Assembly: GCF_023195835.1 (NCBI RefSeq)
Contig: NZ_CP096199.1
Location: forward strand, 1,178,001 to 1,242,000
Reading direction: 5' to 3'
DNA: 64,000 nt
Source of the DNA: Vibrio sinaloensis
GTDB lineage: Bacteria; Pseudomonadota; Gammaproteobacteria; Enterobacterales; Vibrionaceae
Shown: positions 21,146-29,083 of the stretch, piece by piece
Layout: each line of letters begins with the position of its first letter
How positions within the stretch are numbered: the first letter of the stretch is position 1
Notes under the pieces: generated by a model
The model's input: the letters and a program-made list of their open reading frames with translations, nothing else
Told to the model about the DNA's origin: nothing
The model's database searches: none
Position numbers and translations under genes: made by a program

Positions 21146-21187
21146 ATGATATTGAGTACACTGTGTTGCCGCTATTACGGGGGATGA
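21146..21187 (+). CDS. Possible 13-codon leader ORF
   Basis: A tiny frame MILSTLCCRYYGG begins at ATG 21146, after AGAAGTGG, and its TGA stop ends one base before the ATG of the next gene. The arrangement would allow translational coupling or a leader-peptide function. It could equally be chance. Confidence 0.2.
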   Translation: MILSTLCCRYYGG

Positions 21188-21188
21188 T

Positions 21189-21566
21189 ATGGAACATCTA
21201 GGCAAGACAAGTGTTGTTTTCGACTATACCTCTTTTCTTGGCGCTTCATGCAGTAAGAAATGGACGTTCTTGGAAGCAATGAGCACCTTTGCGCCAATCT
21301 TTAGTTTGGCTTGGAAAAACACCATCAAAGAGTCGACAAACGTTGAAGACCGCTTGTGGCAGCAGGCGATGAATAGCCTTTCTGCCAATCGAAGTGACGA
21401 GTCCAATATTCTAACGCTACTTGAGCTGGCCCGTTTTGAGGGGGTTGAAGAACTCAAACTGGTGATGCCCTATGAGCTCGACAGCGAGCAACTTGAACGA
21501 ATGCGCAGTAAATCGGGAGTGATGATCTCGCCACTGACTCAAGATGAACTGATAATTCGTTTCTAA
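21189..21566 (+). CDS. Hypothetical protein, 125 aa
   Basis: I do not recognise the family. The protein is soluble-looking, without signal peptide or membrane helix. Its N-terminal half is mixed, with an aromatic-rich start (VVFDYTSF), and the C-terminal half looks helical and acidic (ESNILTLLELARFEGVEELK) and ends in a hydrophobic strand LIIRF. The start is supported by a GGGGG run at 21179-21183. It is a single gene between the helicase and a bidirectional terminator. The 209 bp upstream are AT-rich and hold a TATATA-type stretch and the 13-codon frame described separately. Confidence 0.6.
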   Translation: MEHLGKTSVVFDYTSFLGASCSKKWTFLEAMSTFAPIFSLAWKNTIKESTNVEDRLWQQAMNSLSANRSDESNILTLLELARFEGVEELKLVMPYELDSEQLERMRSKSGVMISPLTQDELIIRF

Positions 21567-21602
21567 TCTCAGCAGCGTAAGCCAAGATTATTAAGCAAAA
21601 CT

Positions 21603-21632
21603 AAAAAGAGCCAGCATAAGCTGGCTCTTTTT
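21603..21632. terminator. Bidirectional terminator
   Basis: A 12-bp or longer stem (AAAGAGCCAGC / GCTGGCTCTTT with extra A-T pairs) serves both the plus-strand 125-aa gene and minus-strand aspC. Confidence 0.92.
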
Positions 21633-21650
21633 GTTGGTATCTGCACTCGA

Positions 21651-22841
21651 TTACAATACTGCTGCGATGCCCTTGCATAGCGGAAGCATGTTTGAGCGAG
21701 TCATGCCTGCGACACTGATTCGGCCAGAGCCGACAATGTAGATAGCAAACTCTTCTTTTAAGCGGTTCACTTGATCTTTGTTAAGACCAGAGAACGAGAA
21801 CATACCATTTTGACGCTCAATAAAGCTAAAGTCAGCATCGACCCCTTGCTCTTTTAGCGTTGCAACGAACAGTTCGCGCATCTGTTGAATGCGGTCGCGC
21901 ATTTCTTTTACTTCCTGCTCCCACTCGGCGCGTAGAGCCGGGTTGTTCAGGATGTAAGTCACGACAGCACTGCCGTGTGCTGGTGGATTAGAGTAGATTG
22001 AACGAATGATCGCTTTTACTTGTGAGAAAGCGGTCGCTGCAACTTGCTCAGACTCTGCAACTAAGGTGAAGGCACCAACACGCTCGTTGTAGAGGCCAAA
22101 GTTTTTAGAGAACGAGCTCGCAACCAAAATCTCTTTGTTGTACTTAGCAAAAATGCGCAGACCAGCCGCATCCTCTTCTACACCCTTGGCAAAGCCTTGG
22201 TATGCAAAGTCGAACAGTGGAAGAAGCTTTTTATCCGCAACCAGTTTAGCGAGCGTTTCCCACTCTTCTTCAGTTGGATCGATGCCGGTTGGATTGTGAC
22301 AGCAGCCGTGAAGCAGCACGATATCGCCTTCGGCCGCCTTGTCGAGGTCGGCAAGCATTGCCGCAAAGTCTTTGTCTTTGGTTTCTGCGTTGTAGTAGCT
22401 GTATTGCGCCGTTTCAATGCCCGCAGCGGTAAACACACCGTTGTGGTTTGCCCAAGTAGGGTTACTGATCCAGATTTTGACATCACCAAGCTGGCGCTTG
22501 ATGAACTCACCTGCAACGCGAAGTGCACCAGTACCACCCGGCGCTTGCGCCGTCTTCGCTCGTTGGCTAGTGACGATCTCTGCATCGGCACCAAACAACA
22601 GTTTTTGTACCGCAAGACCGTACTCAGCCGTCCCTTCGATAGTTAGGTATGACTTGGTCTTTTCCGTTTCAACCAACGCAGCTTCAGCTTTTTTCACTGT
22701 GGCTAAAACTGGGGTTTCACCCTGTTCGTTTTTGTAAATGCCTACGCCCAGGTTAATTTTTTCAGCGCGGGCATCTTTTTTAAACTCTTCAGTCAGGCCG
22801 AGGATAGGGTCTGCCGGAGCAGCAACTACTTTTTCAAACAT
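21651..22841 (-). CDS. aspC: Aspartate/aromatic amino acid aminotransferase
   Basis: 396 aa, close to E. coli AspC over its full length: [52 protein letters not shown], and the PLP lysine in [15 protein letters not shown]. It transfers amino groups between aspartate and 2-oxoglutarate and may also act on aromatic amino acids, as TyrB does. I take the ATG at 22841 because the family starts MFE and GGAT lies about 9 bases upstream. The ATG at 22850 has no well-spaced site. Confidence 0.93.
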   Translation of the reverse strand: MFEKVVAAPADPILGLTEEFKKDARAEKINLGVGIYKNEQGETPVLATVKKAEAALVETEKTKSYLTIEGTAEYGLAVQKLLFGADAEIVTSQRAKTAQAPGGTGALRVAGEFIKRQLGDVKIWISNPTWANHNGVFTAAGIETAQYSYYNAETKDKDFAAMLADLDKAAEGDIVLLHGCCHNPTGIDPTEEEWETLAKLVADKKLLPLFDFAYQGFAKGVEEDAAGLRIFAKYNKEILVASSFSKNFGLYNERVGAFTLVAESEQVAATAFSQVKAIIRSIYSNPPAHGSAVVTYILNNPALRAEWEQEVKEMRDRIQQMRELFVATLKEQGVDADFSFIERQNGMFSFSGLNKDQVNRLKEEFAIYIVGSGRISVAGMTRSNMLPLCKGIAAVL

Positions 22842-22991
22842 AATCGTCATCCATGTTAATCGAAGGGAGGATAGGTTAGTAACTCAGCTATTTATACCTT
22901 TCTAAAGGTAATGAAACAACAACCAAAGCAAAGAAAATTTCGAAAACATCTGGATTTACTGACCAAATGTCTTGTAACAGGGATTTCCATA

Positions 22992-23029
22992 TAAAAAGTC
23001 CCTCTAACTTAGCGAGCTAGAGGGACTTA
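22992..23029 (-). terminator. Terminator of the HD-GYP gene
   Basis: An 11-bp stem AAGTCCCTCTA / TAGAGGGACTT with a further pair or two, followed by TTTTTAT on the minus strand, about 35 bp past the HD-GYP stop. Confidence 0.85.
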
Positions 23030-23061
23030 ATTGAAACGCATGGTGCTTTTTTGTTCGCCTG

Positions 23062-24597
23062 TTACGCGGTCATTTCACCTTGTTCCAGTGCATTCTCTTT
23101 GGCTTCCATGCTGCGATATTTGTCGGCAATATCAACAAAGGTCTGTTCAATGGCTAGAAAGGCTTCCACGACTTGAGGATCAAAATGATTGCCTTTACCT
23201 TGCAAAATAATCGATTTGGCTTTTTCGTGACTGAATGCTTTTTTGTACACGCGCTCAGAGATAAGTGCATCATAAACATCTGCTAAAGCCATTAATCGAC
23301 CTGAAAGGGGAATTTGTTGCTCTTTAAGCTGGTTAGGGTAGCCCGAGCCATCCCACTTTTCGTGGTGAGTGAGCGAGATCTCTTTGGCGAGCTGTAAGAA
23401 AGAGTTGCTCCCCAGTTGTTGCTCAGCCATAGATAGCGCTTTGGCGCCAATTTCTGGATGACGCTTCATGATCTCAAATTCATCATCGGTAAGCTTACCT
23501 GGTTTCAACAAGATGTTGTCGGGTATCCCAACCTTACCCACGTCATGCAGCGGGGCAGACTTGTACAGCAGTTCGATATAGCTGTCGGTCAAGAGTTCGC
23601 GATGGGGTTCAAATTGAGCCAGGTACTGAGCGAGGGCACGCACATATTCCTGGGTACGCAGAATGTGCGCGCCGGTTTCATTGTCCCTAGACTCTGCCAG
23701 TGCAGAGAGACTGACGATAGCGACGTCACGGGTAGTTTTAACCTCATCTTGCGACGACTCTAGGCTGTCTAACATTTGGTTGGTGAGAGAGGCCATCGAT
23801 CCCAACTCATTGTGTTCAAATACAGGTACGCGCTTGGAGACATTACCTTGAGTAACCTGCATCAGTGAGTCTTCGTGCGAGAGTAGCACGCGGCGCATCA
23901 ATTTACTCCAGAGCACCATAATGGCAATCACATAGCCGCCCAACACCAAAGCAATATAAAGGAACTCTTTAATCACGCTGATAGTGCCGGTGCCGTCCAG
24001 TACCCGTTGAGGATTATGCTCAAGCCAAAAGATATCTTTGATCGCCACCATAGTTAACATGGTGGTTAAGGTGATTAATAGCAGACTGACCAGCGAAATC
24101 ATTTGTTTCACTAACGAACGACGTTGGCCACTGAGCTCAAACTGATAACGCTGCTGACCGTCGAGTTGCTCAAAAGAGGCGATTTTAGACTCCAATTGCA
24201 GCAGCAGCCCGGTAAAGAAACCAAATAATGTCATACCAAACAGCACCTTGAGATTACTGTCGATAGGAAAATCATAATGGAGGTTGTAGAAGCTAGCCAA
24301 AACGATGCTGGCGAAAAACATTAAGGTTGCGTCGAGACGTGCCTGTTGCTGTTGAACAACCAGATCGTGGTTACTGAGAAGGAAGTGACGAATCAGAAGA
24401 ACAATGCCGAAGGTCACGGTAATATGGCTAAACAACTCAGTAAAGGTCAAGGTTTCTAGCATTGGGCATACACGCCCCGCGTAAATGCCAAAAACCACAC
24501 CTGCCAAAGCGTAAAGTTTTACTGTTAAAGGTGCATTGTAATGTGAATCTTTCATAGCGATGCCCATAGTCAGAATGCGCTTAATACCAAACAGCAT
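23062..24597 (-). CDS. Membrane HD-GYP phosphodiesterase
   Basis: About 511 aa. The N-terminal half is membrane-embedded with six or so hydrophobic segments (about 25-240). A HAMP-like linker (LLSHEDSLMQVTQGNVSKRVP) leads to an HD-GYP domain from about 290: LHDVGKVGIPD, HPEIGA, and the GYP signature HHEKWDGSGYP. The metal-binding residues look intact, so hydrolysis of c-di-GMP is likely. The start is not settled: ATGs at 24597, 24567 and 24555 are all in frame and none has a good ribosome-binding site. It is the third c-di-GMP gene in the window. Confidence 0.9.
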   Translation of the reverse strand: MLFGIKRILTMGIAMKDSHYNAPLTVKLYALAGVVFGIYAGRVCPMLETLTFTELFSHITVTFGIVLLIRHFLLSNHDLVVQQQQARLDATLMFFASIVLASFYNLHYDFPIDSNLKVLFGMTLFGFFTGLLLQLESKIASFEQLDGQQRYQFELSGQRRSLVKQMISLVSLLLITLTTMLTMVAIKDIFWLEHNPQRVLDGTGTISVIKEFLYIALVLGGYVIAIMVLWSKLMRRVLLSHEDSLMQVTQGNVSKRVPVFEHNELGSMASLTNQMLDSLESSQDEVKTTRDVAIVSLSALAESRDNETGAHILRTQEYVRALAQYLAQFEPHRELLTDSYIELLYKSAPLHDVGKVGIPDNILLKPGKLTDDEFEIMKRHPEIGAKALSMAEQQLGSNSFLQLAKEISLTHHEKWDGSGYPNQLKEQQIPLSGRLMALADVYDALISERVYKKAFSHEKAKSIILQGKGNHFDPQVVEAFLAIEQTFVDIADKYRSMEAKENALEQGEMTA

Positions 24598-24847
24598 AAA
24601 TATCTGGTCATTCTTGCTAGTTAAAATCGCTGATAGCGTCGTTATAGATTTTGTAGGTAGGTCAACTAGCTAGCTGCAATCTATGCCTTGCTCTCAACGA
24701 TTTTTCCTGCGCAATTATCTGATCACCTATTTATCCCGTTTGGTATCACCGTAACATGGTTAACGGTTTAATATATGACCGCACATCATATCGATTTCTT
24801 ACATCTATGGATACGGTTTTACAACCTTAGTGCTACATGGGAGAAAG
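24598..24847. promoter_or_regulatory. Promoter region of the HD-GYP gene
   Basis: A 250-bp non-coding stretch. It contains an imperfect dyad ACCGTAACATGGTTAACGGT near 24748-24767 and a CTAGCTAGC stretch near 24667-24676. No small gene is seen. The dyad could be an operator, but this is weak. Confidence 0.3.
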
Positions 24848-24876
24848 AAACGCACACCAACAGGGGGTGTGCGTTT
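24848..24876 (-). terminator. Terminator of the 99-aa gene
   Basis: Stem AAACGCACACC / GGTGTGCGTTT with a short loop, followed by TTTC TTTC on the minus strand. Confidence 0.75.
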
Positions 24877-24877
24877 A

Positions 24878-24912
24878 AGATTATTTCTTTAGATTAGATT
24901 ATTTCTTCAGAT
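24878..24912. repeat. Tandem direct repeat across a stop codon
   Basis: AGATTATTTCTTTAGAT (24878-24894) is repeated with one change at 24896-24912, an 18-bp period. The second copy contains the stop codon and last codons of the 99-aa minus-strand gene. Confidence 0.7.
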
Positions 24913-25198
24913 CGATCTGCGATTCGATGGCGTTGGTTTCAATGTCTGGGTTTTGGCTCAGTTTGTCTGCCGCCCATTTGTTGAGGTGGGATAAAATCGC
25001 CGTTACTGCGTGCTTTTTGTCGGCGGTTTCACCCTCTGATACATCGAGCTGTTGCTTGGGATGAGATCCGGTAGCATCTTCTGCGATGTGCAGCCAATCT
25101 GGGTGCCAATAGTAGGGTTGTCCGCTTGGTGTTGTCCAACTGTGCACACCGTTGCTTTCGCCTTTGTACTCGATATGCGAGGAATCGTATTTTTTCAT
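24899..25198 (-). CDS. Small YYWHPDW-motif protein, copy 1
   Basis: 99 aa of unknown function. Its core GVHSWTTPSGQPYYWHPDW followed by LHIAED is nearly repeated in the protein encoded at 27146-27379, so the two are paralogues. The region is rich in aromatic and histidine residues, suggesting a ligand or metal site, though that is inference. The C-terminal part is helical (KKHAVTAILSHLNKW) and this copy has a 20-residue extra acidic tail. There is no signal peptide. It is a single-gene unit with its own terminator, 190 bp from a divergent MocR-type regulator. Confidence 0.7.
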   Translation of the reverse strand: MKKYDSSHIEYKGESNGVHSWTTPSGQPYYWHPDWLHIAEDATGSHPKQQLDVSEGETADKKHAVTAILSHLNKWAADKLSQNPDIETNAIESQIDLKK

Positions 25199-25388
25199 TA
25201 TTATCTAGTTCCTTATATTAGGTTGCTAAGGTCACTTATGCTCAGTAAATGTAACAAACTCTGCGGTTATTAATGTGACTCGCTTCAACAAACAGTGTTC
25301 GCTAAATACAATCCTCATCAATGAGAAGGGTGATATCTATTCATTGGTTGGACTGTGATATGGTTGGCCGTGGAAACCAGAGGGAAAT

Positions 25389-26786
25389 ATGAATCGATAT
25401 CAACAGCTTGCAGAGCAGATCAAACAGCAAATCGAACAAAACACTTGGCGCGCGGGAGAGAAAGTCTTGTCGATTCGTGCCGCAAGTAAAAGTTACTTGG
25501 TGAGCGCATCGACGGTGCTACAGGCTTATCAGTTGCTCGAAAGTGAGGGCTGGTTAACGGCCAAGCCTCAGTCAGGGTATTTTGTGACCCCCACTCTAAT
25601 GAGAAAGCACAGCGCTGCGCCTGCAGTCTCGCCAAAGGTCGCATATAACGACAGATTGTATCAATTCCTTAAGCGCAGCTCCTGTGCCGAGGTCGCGCTC
25701 GGCTCTGCGTTTCCTGCGCCAGATCTGTTTCCTTTGACTGTGCTCAATCGTCATCTTGCGAGTGCGGGGCGCAAACTACCGGCTCAGCAAGTGTTGCATA
25801 ATCTTCCTCCAGGCAATGAGTCTCTGCGCCGCAGTATCGCTCAGCGCTACATTATGAGTGGGCTTAATGTGTCACACCGTGACATTGTGCTGACCTCCGG
25901 TGCGATGGAAGCGCTGAATCTGAGTTTAGCCACCTTGTGTAAGCCTGGTGATAAGGTGGTGTTGGAATCGCCAACTTTTTATGGTGCATTGCAAGCGGTT
26001 GAGCGATTGGGCCTAGAGGCGATTATGGTTCCGGTAGACCCACAGACTGGCCTATGTGTGGCAACCTTTAAACAGGTACTCGAGCAGCATAACGTGAAGG
26101 CGTGCTGGTTGATGTCACGATACCAAAACCCGACCGGCGCCTGCTTGAGCGAAGCGGACAAGCAGCAAGTAGTGAAACTCGCTCATCAATATGATGTGAC
26201 CATCATTGAAGACGATGTTTATGCCGAGCTTGGCTTGAGCGACCCTATGCTTCATCCATTTAAGTATTATGATCAACACGATAGGGTCATGTTGTGTGGC
26301 TCGTTATCCAAATCACTCTGCCCGGGGTACCGGATTGGTTGGGTGGTCAATCAATCATTGAGCGACCAGTTACAAAAGCAGCAGATGCTCTCAACCTTAT
26401 CGGCTAGCGCGCCGATTCAACATGGTATCGCTCATTATCTTCAGCATGAAAGCTTTGATAACCATTTAAGGAAGCTGCGAAAAACGTTAGCGCAGCGCCG
26501 CGATGCCATGCTCCAGCTTCTAAACGAACATTTGCCCAAACATAGTCAGGTTCACGTGAGCCAAGGTGGCTACTTCGTTTGGATCGAGTTTGCTAAACAG
26601 GTTAATTGTCATCGCATCTATCTTGATGCGCTCAAAGAGGGTATATCGGTCGCTGATGGTGGTCTGTTTGGACCGTCGTCTCAATTTAACCATTGCCTGC
26701 GTATTAATGTCTCGTTCGCGGTCGACAGTGCTATGGAACAGACGGTGAAAAAAATAGGCCAATGGGCCGAGCGTGGCACTGCTTAA
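25389..26786 (+). CDS. MocR-type regulator (GntR wHTH fused to aminotransferase fold)
   Basis: 465 aa. A GntR-like winged helix (about 1-70, YLVSASTVLQAYQLLESEGW, ending KPQSGYFVT) is fused to a fold-type I aminotransferase domain (about 100-460). PLP motifs: RYQNPTGACLS, the aspartate in IIEDDVYAEL, and the Schiff-base lysine K308 in CGSLSKSLCPGYR. MocR regulators sense PLP or an amino-acid-derived ligand and usually control an adjacent gene. The candidates here are the divergent small gene at 25198 or the small membrane protein downstream. A GAGGGAAAT stretch precedes the ATG. Confidence 0.9.
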   Translation: MNRYQQLAEQIKQQIEQNTWRAGEKVLSIRAASKSYLVSASTVLQAYQLLESEGWLTAKPQSGYFVTPTLMRKHSAAPAVSPKVAYNDRLYQFLKRSSCAEVALGSAFPAPDLFPLTVLNRHLASAGRKLPAQQVLHNLPPGNESLRRSIAQRYIMSGLNVSHRDIVLTSGAMEALNLSLATLCKPGDKVVLESPTFYGALQAVERLGLEAIMVPVDPQTGLCVATFKQVLEQHNVKACWLMSRYQNPTGACLSEADKQQVVKLAHQYDVTIIEDDVYAELGLSDPMLHPFKYYDQHDRVMLCGSLSKSLCPGYRIGWVVNQSLSDQLQKQQMLSTLSASAPIQHGIAHYLQHESFDNHLRKLRKTLAQRRDAMLQLLNEHLPKHSQVHVSQGGYFVWIEFAKQVNCHRIYLDALKEGISVADGGLFGPSSQFNHCLRINVSFAVDSAMEQTVKKIGQWAERGTA

Positions 26787-26867
26787 AGGTTTATTCGCCG
26801 AACTGTACTGCGACTAAGGCGCAACCTTGTGTTCCAATAGCCAGGTGGTCATTAATGAGGAACTCTG

Positions 26868-27077
26868 ATGGAACGAACAAGTGTTCAGCGTGAATACAGA
26901 CTGCTGATTATTGCGATACTGTGCGCTGCATTGGCGGTGTTTGGACACGTTATTTTATCTAAGTCCTTCGCCGACTTGGTCTGGATTGAATACACCGCGG
27001 CAGCGATACCTTTTGTCATGTTTGGCTTATGTCTCTTTGCTATTCGTTACGCAGCGAACGATAGAAACAATGGATAA
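26868..27077 (+). CDS. Small two-helix membrane protein
   Basis: 69 aa with two predicted membrane helices (about 10-30 and 38-60) and charged ends. The ATG has GAGG at a good distance. I do not recognise the family. It lies 81 bp after the MocR-type regulator on the same strand and may be co-transcribed with it. Confidence 0.65.
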   Translation: MERTSVQREYRLLIIAILCAALAVFGHVILSKSFADLVWIEYTAAAIPFVMFGLCLFAIRYAANDRNNG

Positions 27078-27116
27078 CAATAGCTATCTGAACACAGATT
27101 GATTTTGATGGGTAGA

Positions 27117-27140
27117 AGTCCCCAGTTTTGACTAGGGACT
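27117..27140. other. Weak hairpin between convergent small genes
   Basis: Arms AGTCCC and GGGACT around a 12-base loop between the membrane protein (plus) and small gene copy 2 (minus). Without a T-run on either side, terminator function is doubtful. Confidence 0.3.
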
Positions 27141-27145
27141 CATAT

Positions 27146-27379
27146 TTACTGCTTATCGTTTAGATGATCAATGATCGCTTGTTTGGCATGCTCTTGATTG
27201 GCTTGTTCTCTTTCTGGCACCTCAAGGGCTCGTCTGCCATGCATTCCGGTGATGTCCTCGGCAATGTGCAGCCAGTCTGGGTGCCAGTAGTAGGGCTGTT
27301 CCCCTTGAGGGTGATCCCAGCTGTGGACGCCTTCTTCAACGCCGTTATAGGCGAGATCTTCAATTTTAAATAGCTTCAT
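27146..27379 (-). CDS. Small YYWHPDW-motif protein, copy 2
   Basis: 77 aa from ATG 27379, which has GGAG eight bases upstream; an in-frame ATG at 27403 lacks one. It shares GVHSW, QPYYWHPDWLHIAED, a following TG and a C-terminal HAxxAIxxHLN with the 99-aa protein at 24899-25198. Identity is concentrated in the first 45 residues. It lacks the acidic C-terminal tail of copy 1. No signal peptide, membrane helix or known domain is seen. It precedes asnS on the minus strand but is separated by the asnS terminator, so it is its own unit. Confidence 0.72.
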   Translation of the reverse strand: MKLFKIEDLAYNGVEEGVHSWDHPQGEQPYYWHPDWLHIAEDITGMHGRRALEVPEREQANQEHAKQAIIDHLNDKQ

Positions 27380-27453
27380 AGCTTTAACTCCATTTACTAT
27401 CACACTAATAAAACTAGCTGATTCACAATGAGTTTTCCAATGCTTACGGGCAT

Positions 27454-27482
27454 AAAAAAACCTCCACGAATGGAGGTTTTTT
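27454..27482 (-). terminator. asnS terminator
   Basis: Stem AAACCTCCA / TGGAGGTTT with a 4-base loop and a long T-run on the minus strand. Confidence 0.92.
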
Positions 27483-27497
27483 GGCTTGAAATGGCGT

Positions 27498-28898
27498 TTA
27501 GAAGTTTGCAGAGCGAGGTGTGCGAGGGAATGGAATCACGTCACGTACGTTGCCCATGCCAGTCACGTAAGAGACCAAACGCTCAAAGCCTAGACCAAAG
27601 CCTGCGTGTGGCACCGTGCCGTATTTGCGTAAGTCTCGGTACCAACTCATGTGCTCAGGATCGATGCCGATTTCGCGCATACGCTCATCAAGCACTTCAA
27701 GACGCTCTTCACGCTGAGAACCACCGATGATCTCGCCAATGCCTGGTGCAAGAACGTCCATCGCCGCTACGGTTTTACCATCGTCGTTAAGACGCATGTA
27801 GAAGGCTTTGATGTCTTTCGGGTAGTTTTTCACAATAACTGGAGCTTTAAAGTGCTCTTCTGCTAGGAAGCGCTCGTGCTCAGAAGACATGTCGATACCC
27901 CATTCAACTGGGAACTCGAACTCACGGCCAGAATCAAGCAGGATCTGGATAGCGTCGGTGTAGTCAACTTGAGCAAAGTCAGAAGAAACAAACTGCTCTA
28001 GGCGAGTGATGGCTTGTTTATCGATGCGTTGAGCGAAGAACTCAAGATCGTCACGACATTCTGCTAGTACTGCTTTGAACACATACTTAAGCATGTCTTC
28101 AGACAATTTCGCGATATCGTTAAGATCAGCGAAAGCCACTTCAGGCTCAACCATCCAAAATTCTGCAAGGTGACGACTGGTGTTTGAGTTCTCAGCACGG
28201 AAAGTTGGACCGAACGTGTAAACTTTGCTCAGTGCACACGCGTAGGCTTCAGCGTTAAGCTGGCCAGATACCGTCAGAAACGTCTCTTTACCGAAGAAGT
28301 CTTCGTTGTAATCCACTTCGCCTTTGTCTGTGCGAGGTAGGTTTTCCATATCTAGCGTAGAGACGCGGAACATCTCGCCGGCACCTTCAGCATCAGATGC
28401 AGTGATAAGTGGCGCCGATACCCAAAAGTAACCTTGCTCATGGTAGAAGCGGTGGATCGCTTGAGATAGGCAGTTACGTACACGTGCTACCGCACCGATC
28501 ACGTTGGTACGTGGGCGGAGGTGCGCCACTTCGCGAAGGTATTCGATAGAGTGGCGAGTTTTCGCCATTGGGTAAGTGTCTGCATCTTCAACCCAGCCAA
28601 CCACTTTTACGTCAGTTGCTGCGAGTTCGAAGTCTTGACCTTTGGCAGGAGATTCAACAATCTTACCCGTTACTTCGACAGAACAGCCAGTAGTTAGCTT
28701 AAGTACTTCGTCTTCGTAATTATTAAGATTATTAGGGACCACGGCCTGAATCGGGTCGAAACAAGAGCCGTCATATATGGCAAGGAAAGAGATTCCAGCT
28801 TTGGAATCACGACGTGAACGGATCCAGCCACGAACAGTGACTTCACTGTCTACTGCTAGCTGACCTTTCAATACGTCTGATACAGGCGCGTAAGTCAT
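27498..28898 (-). CDS. asnS: Asparaginyl-tRNA synthetase
   Basis: 466 aa, nearly collinear with E. coli AsnS. An N-terminal OB-fold anticodon-binding domain (about 1-105, [20 protein letters not shown]) is followed by a class II catalytic core: motif 2 [16 protein letters not shown] and motif 3 [13 protein letters not shown]. It charges tRNA-Asn with asparagine. I chose ATG 28898 (MTYAPV), the family start; the upstream in-frame ATG at 28916 has no ribosome-binding site. The leader upstream holds an 11-bp inverted repeat described separately. Confidence 0.95.
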   Translation of the reverse strand: MTYAPVSDVLKGQLAVDSEVTVRGWIRSRRDSKAGISFLAIYDGSCFDPIQAVVPNNLNNYEDEVLKLTTGCSVEVTGKIVESPAKGQDFELAATDVKVVGWVEDADTYPMAKTRHSIEYLREVAHLRPRTNVIGAVARVRNCLSQAIHRFYHEQGYFWVSAPLITASDAEGAGEMFRVSTLDMENLPRTDKGEVDYNEDFFGKETFLTVSGQLNAEAYACALSKVYTFGPTFRAENSNTSRHLAEFWMVEPEVAFADLNDIAKLSEDMLKYVFKAVLAECRDDLEFFAQRIDKQAITRLEQFVSSDFAQVDYTDAIQILLDSGREFEFPVEWGIDMSSEHERFLAEEHFKAPVIVKNYPKDIKAFYMRLNDDGKTVAAMDVLAPGIGEIIGGSQREERLEVLDERMREIGIDPEHMSWYRDLRKYGTVPHAGFGLGFERLVSYVTGMGNVRDVIPFPRTPRSANF

Positions 28899-28929
28899 GT
28901 TTTCAATATTCTCCATTGAGGTAAAAATT

Positions 28930-28981
28930 CAACCCAATGTCGCATTACTCACGGTATAAATAATGAACAAACATTGGGTTG
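28930..28981 (-). promoter_or_regulatory. Long inverted repeat in the asnS leader
   Basis: CAACCCAATGT (28930-28940) pairs perfectly with ACATTGGGTTG (28971-28981) across a 30-base loop. On the asnS strand the second arm is followed by AATTTTT, like an attenuator hairpin, and ends about 30 bases before the start codon. Alternatively it is an operator with arms around a promoter. Confidence 0.5.
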
Positions 28982-29061
28982 GATTAAATTCTATATCGTC
29001 AATGGGACATATTACCTTTCAAATCTTAGGCTTCAACCTTTATTGTTGTTTCGGCCAACAA

Positions 29062-29083
29062 AAATAGCCGATAAACGGCTATT
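29062..29083 (-). terminator. Terminator of the chemoreceptor gene
   Basis: Stem AATAGCCG / CGGCTATT with a 5-base loop, followed by T's on the minus strand. It overlaps the TAG stop of the gene. Confidence 0.75.

Noticed and set aside
22197..22646. 149-codon open frame antisense to aspC
   Set aside because: It lies entirely within aspC, has no ribosome-binding site or family motif, and looks like a codon-bias shadow.
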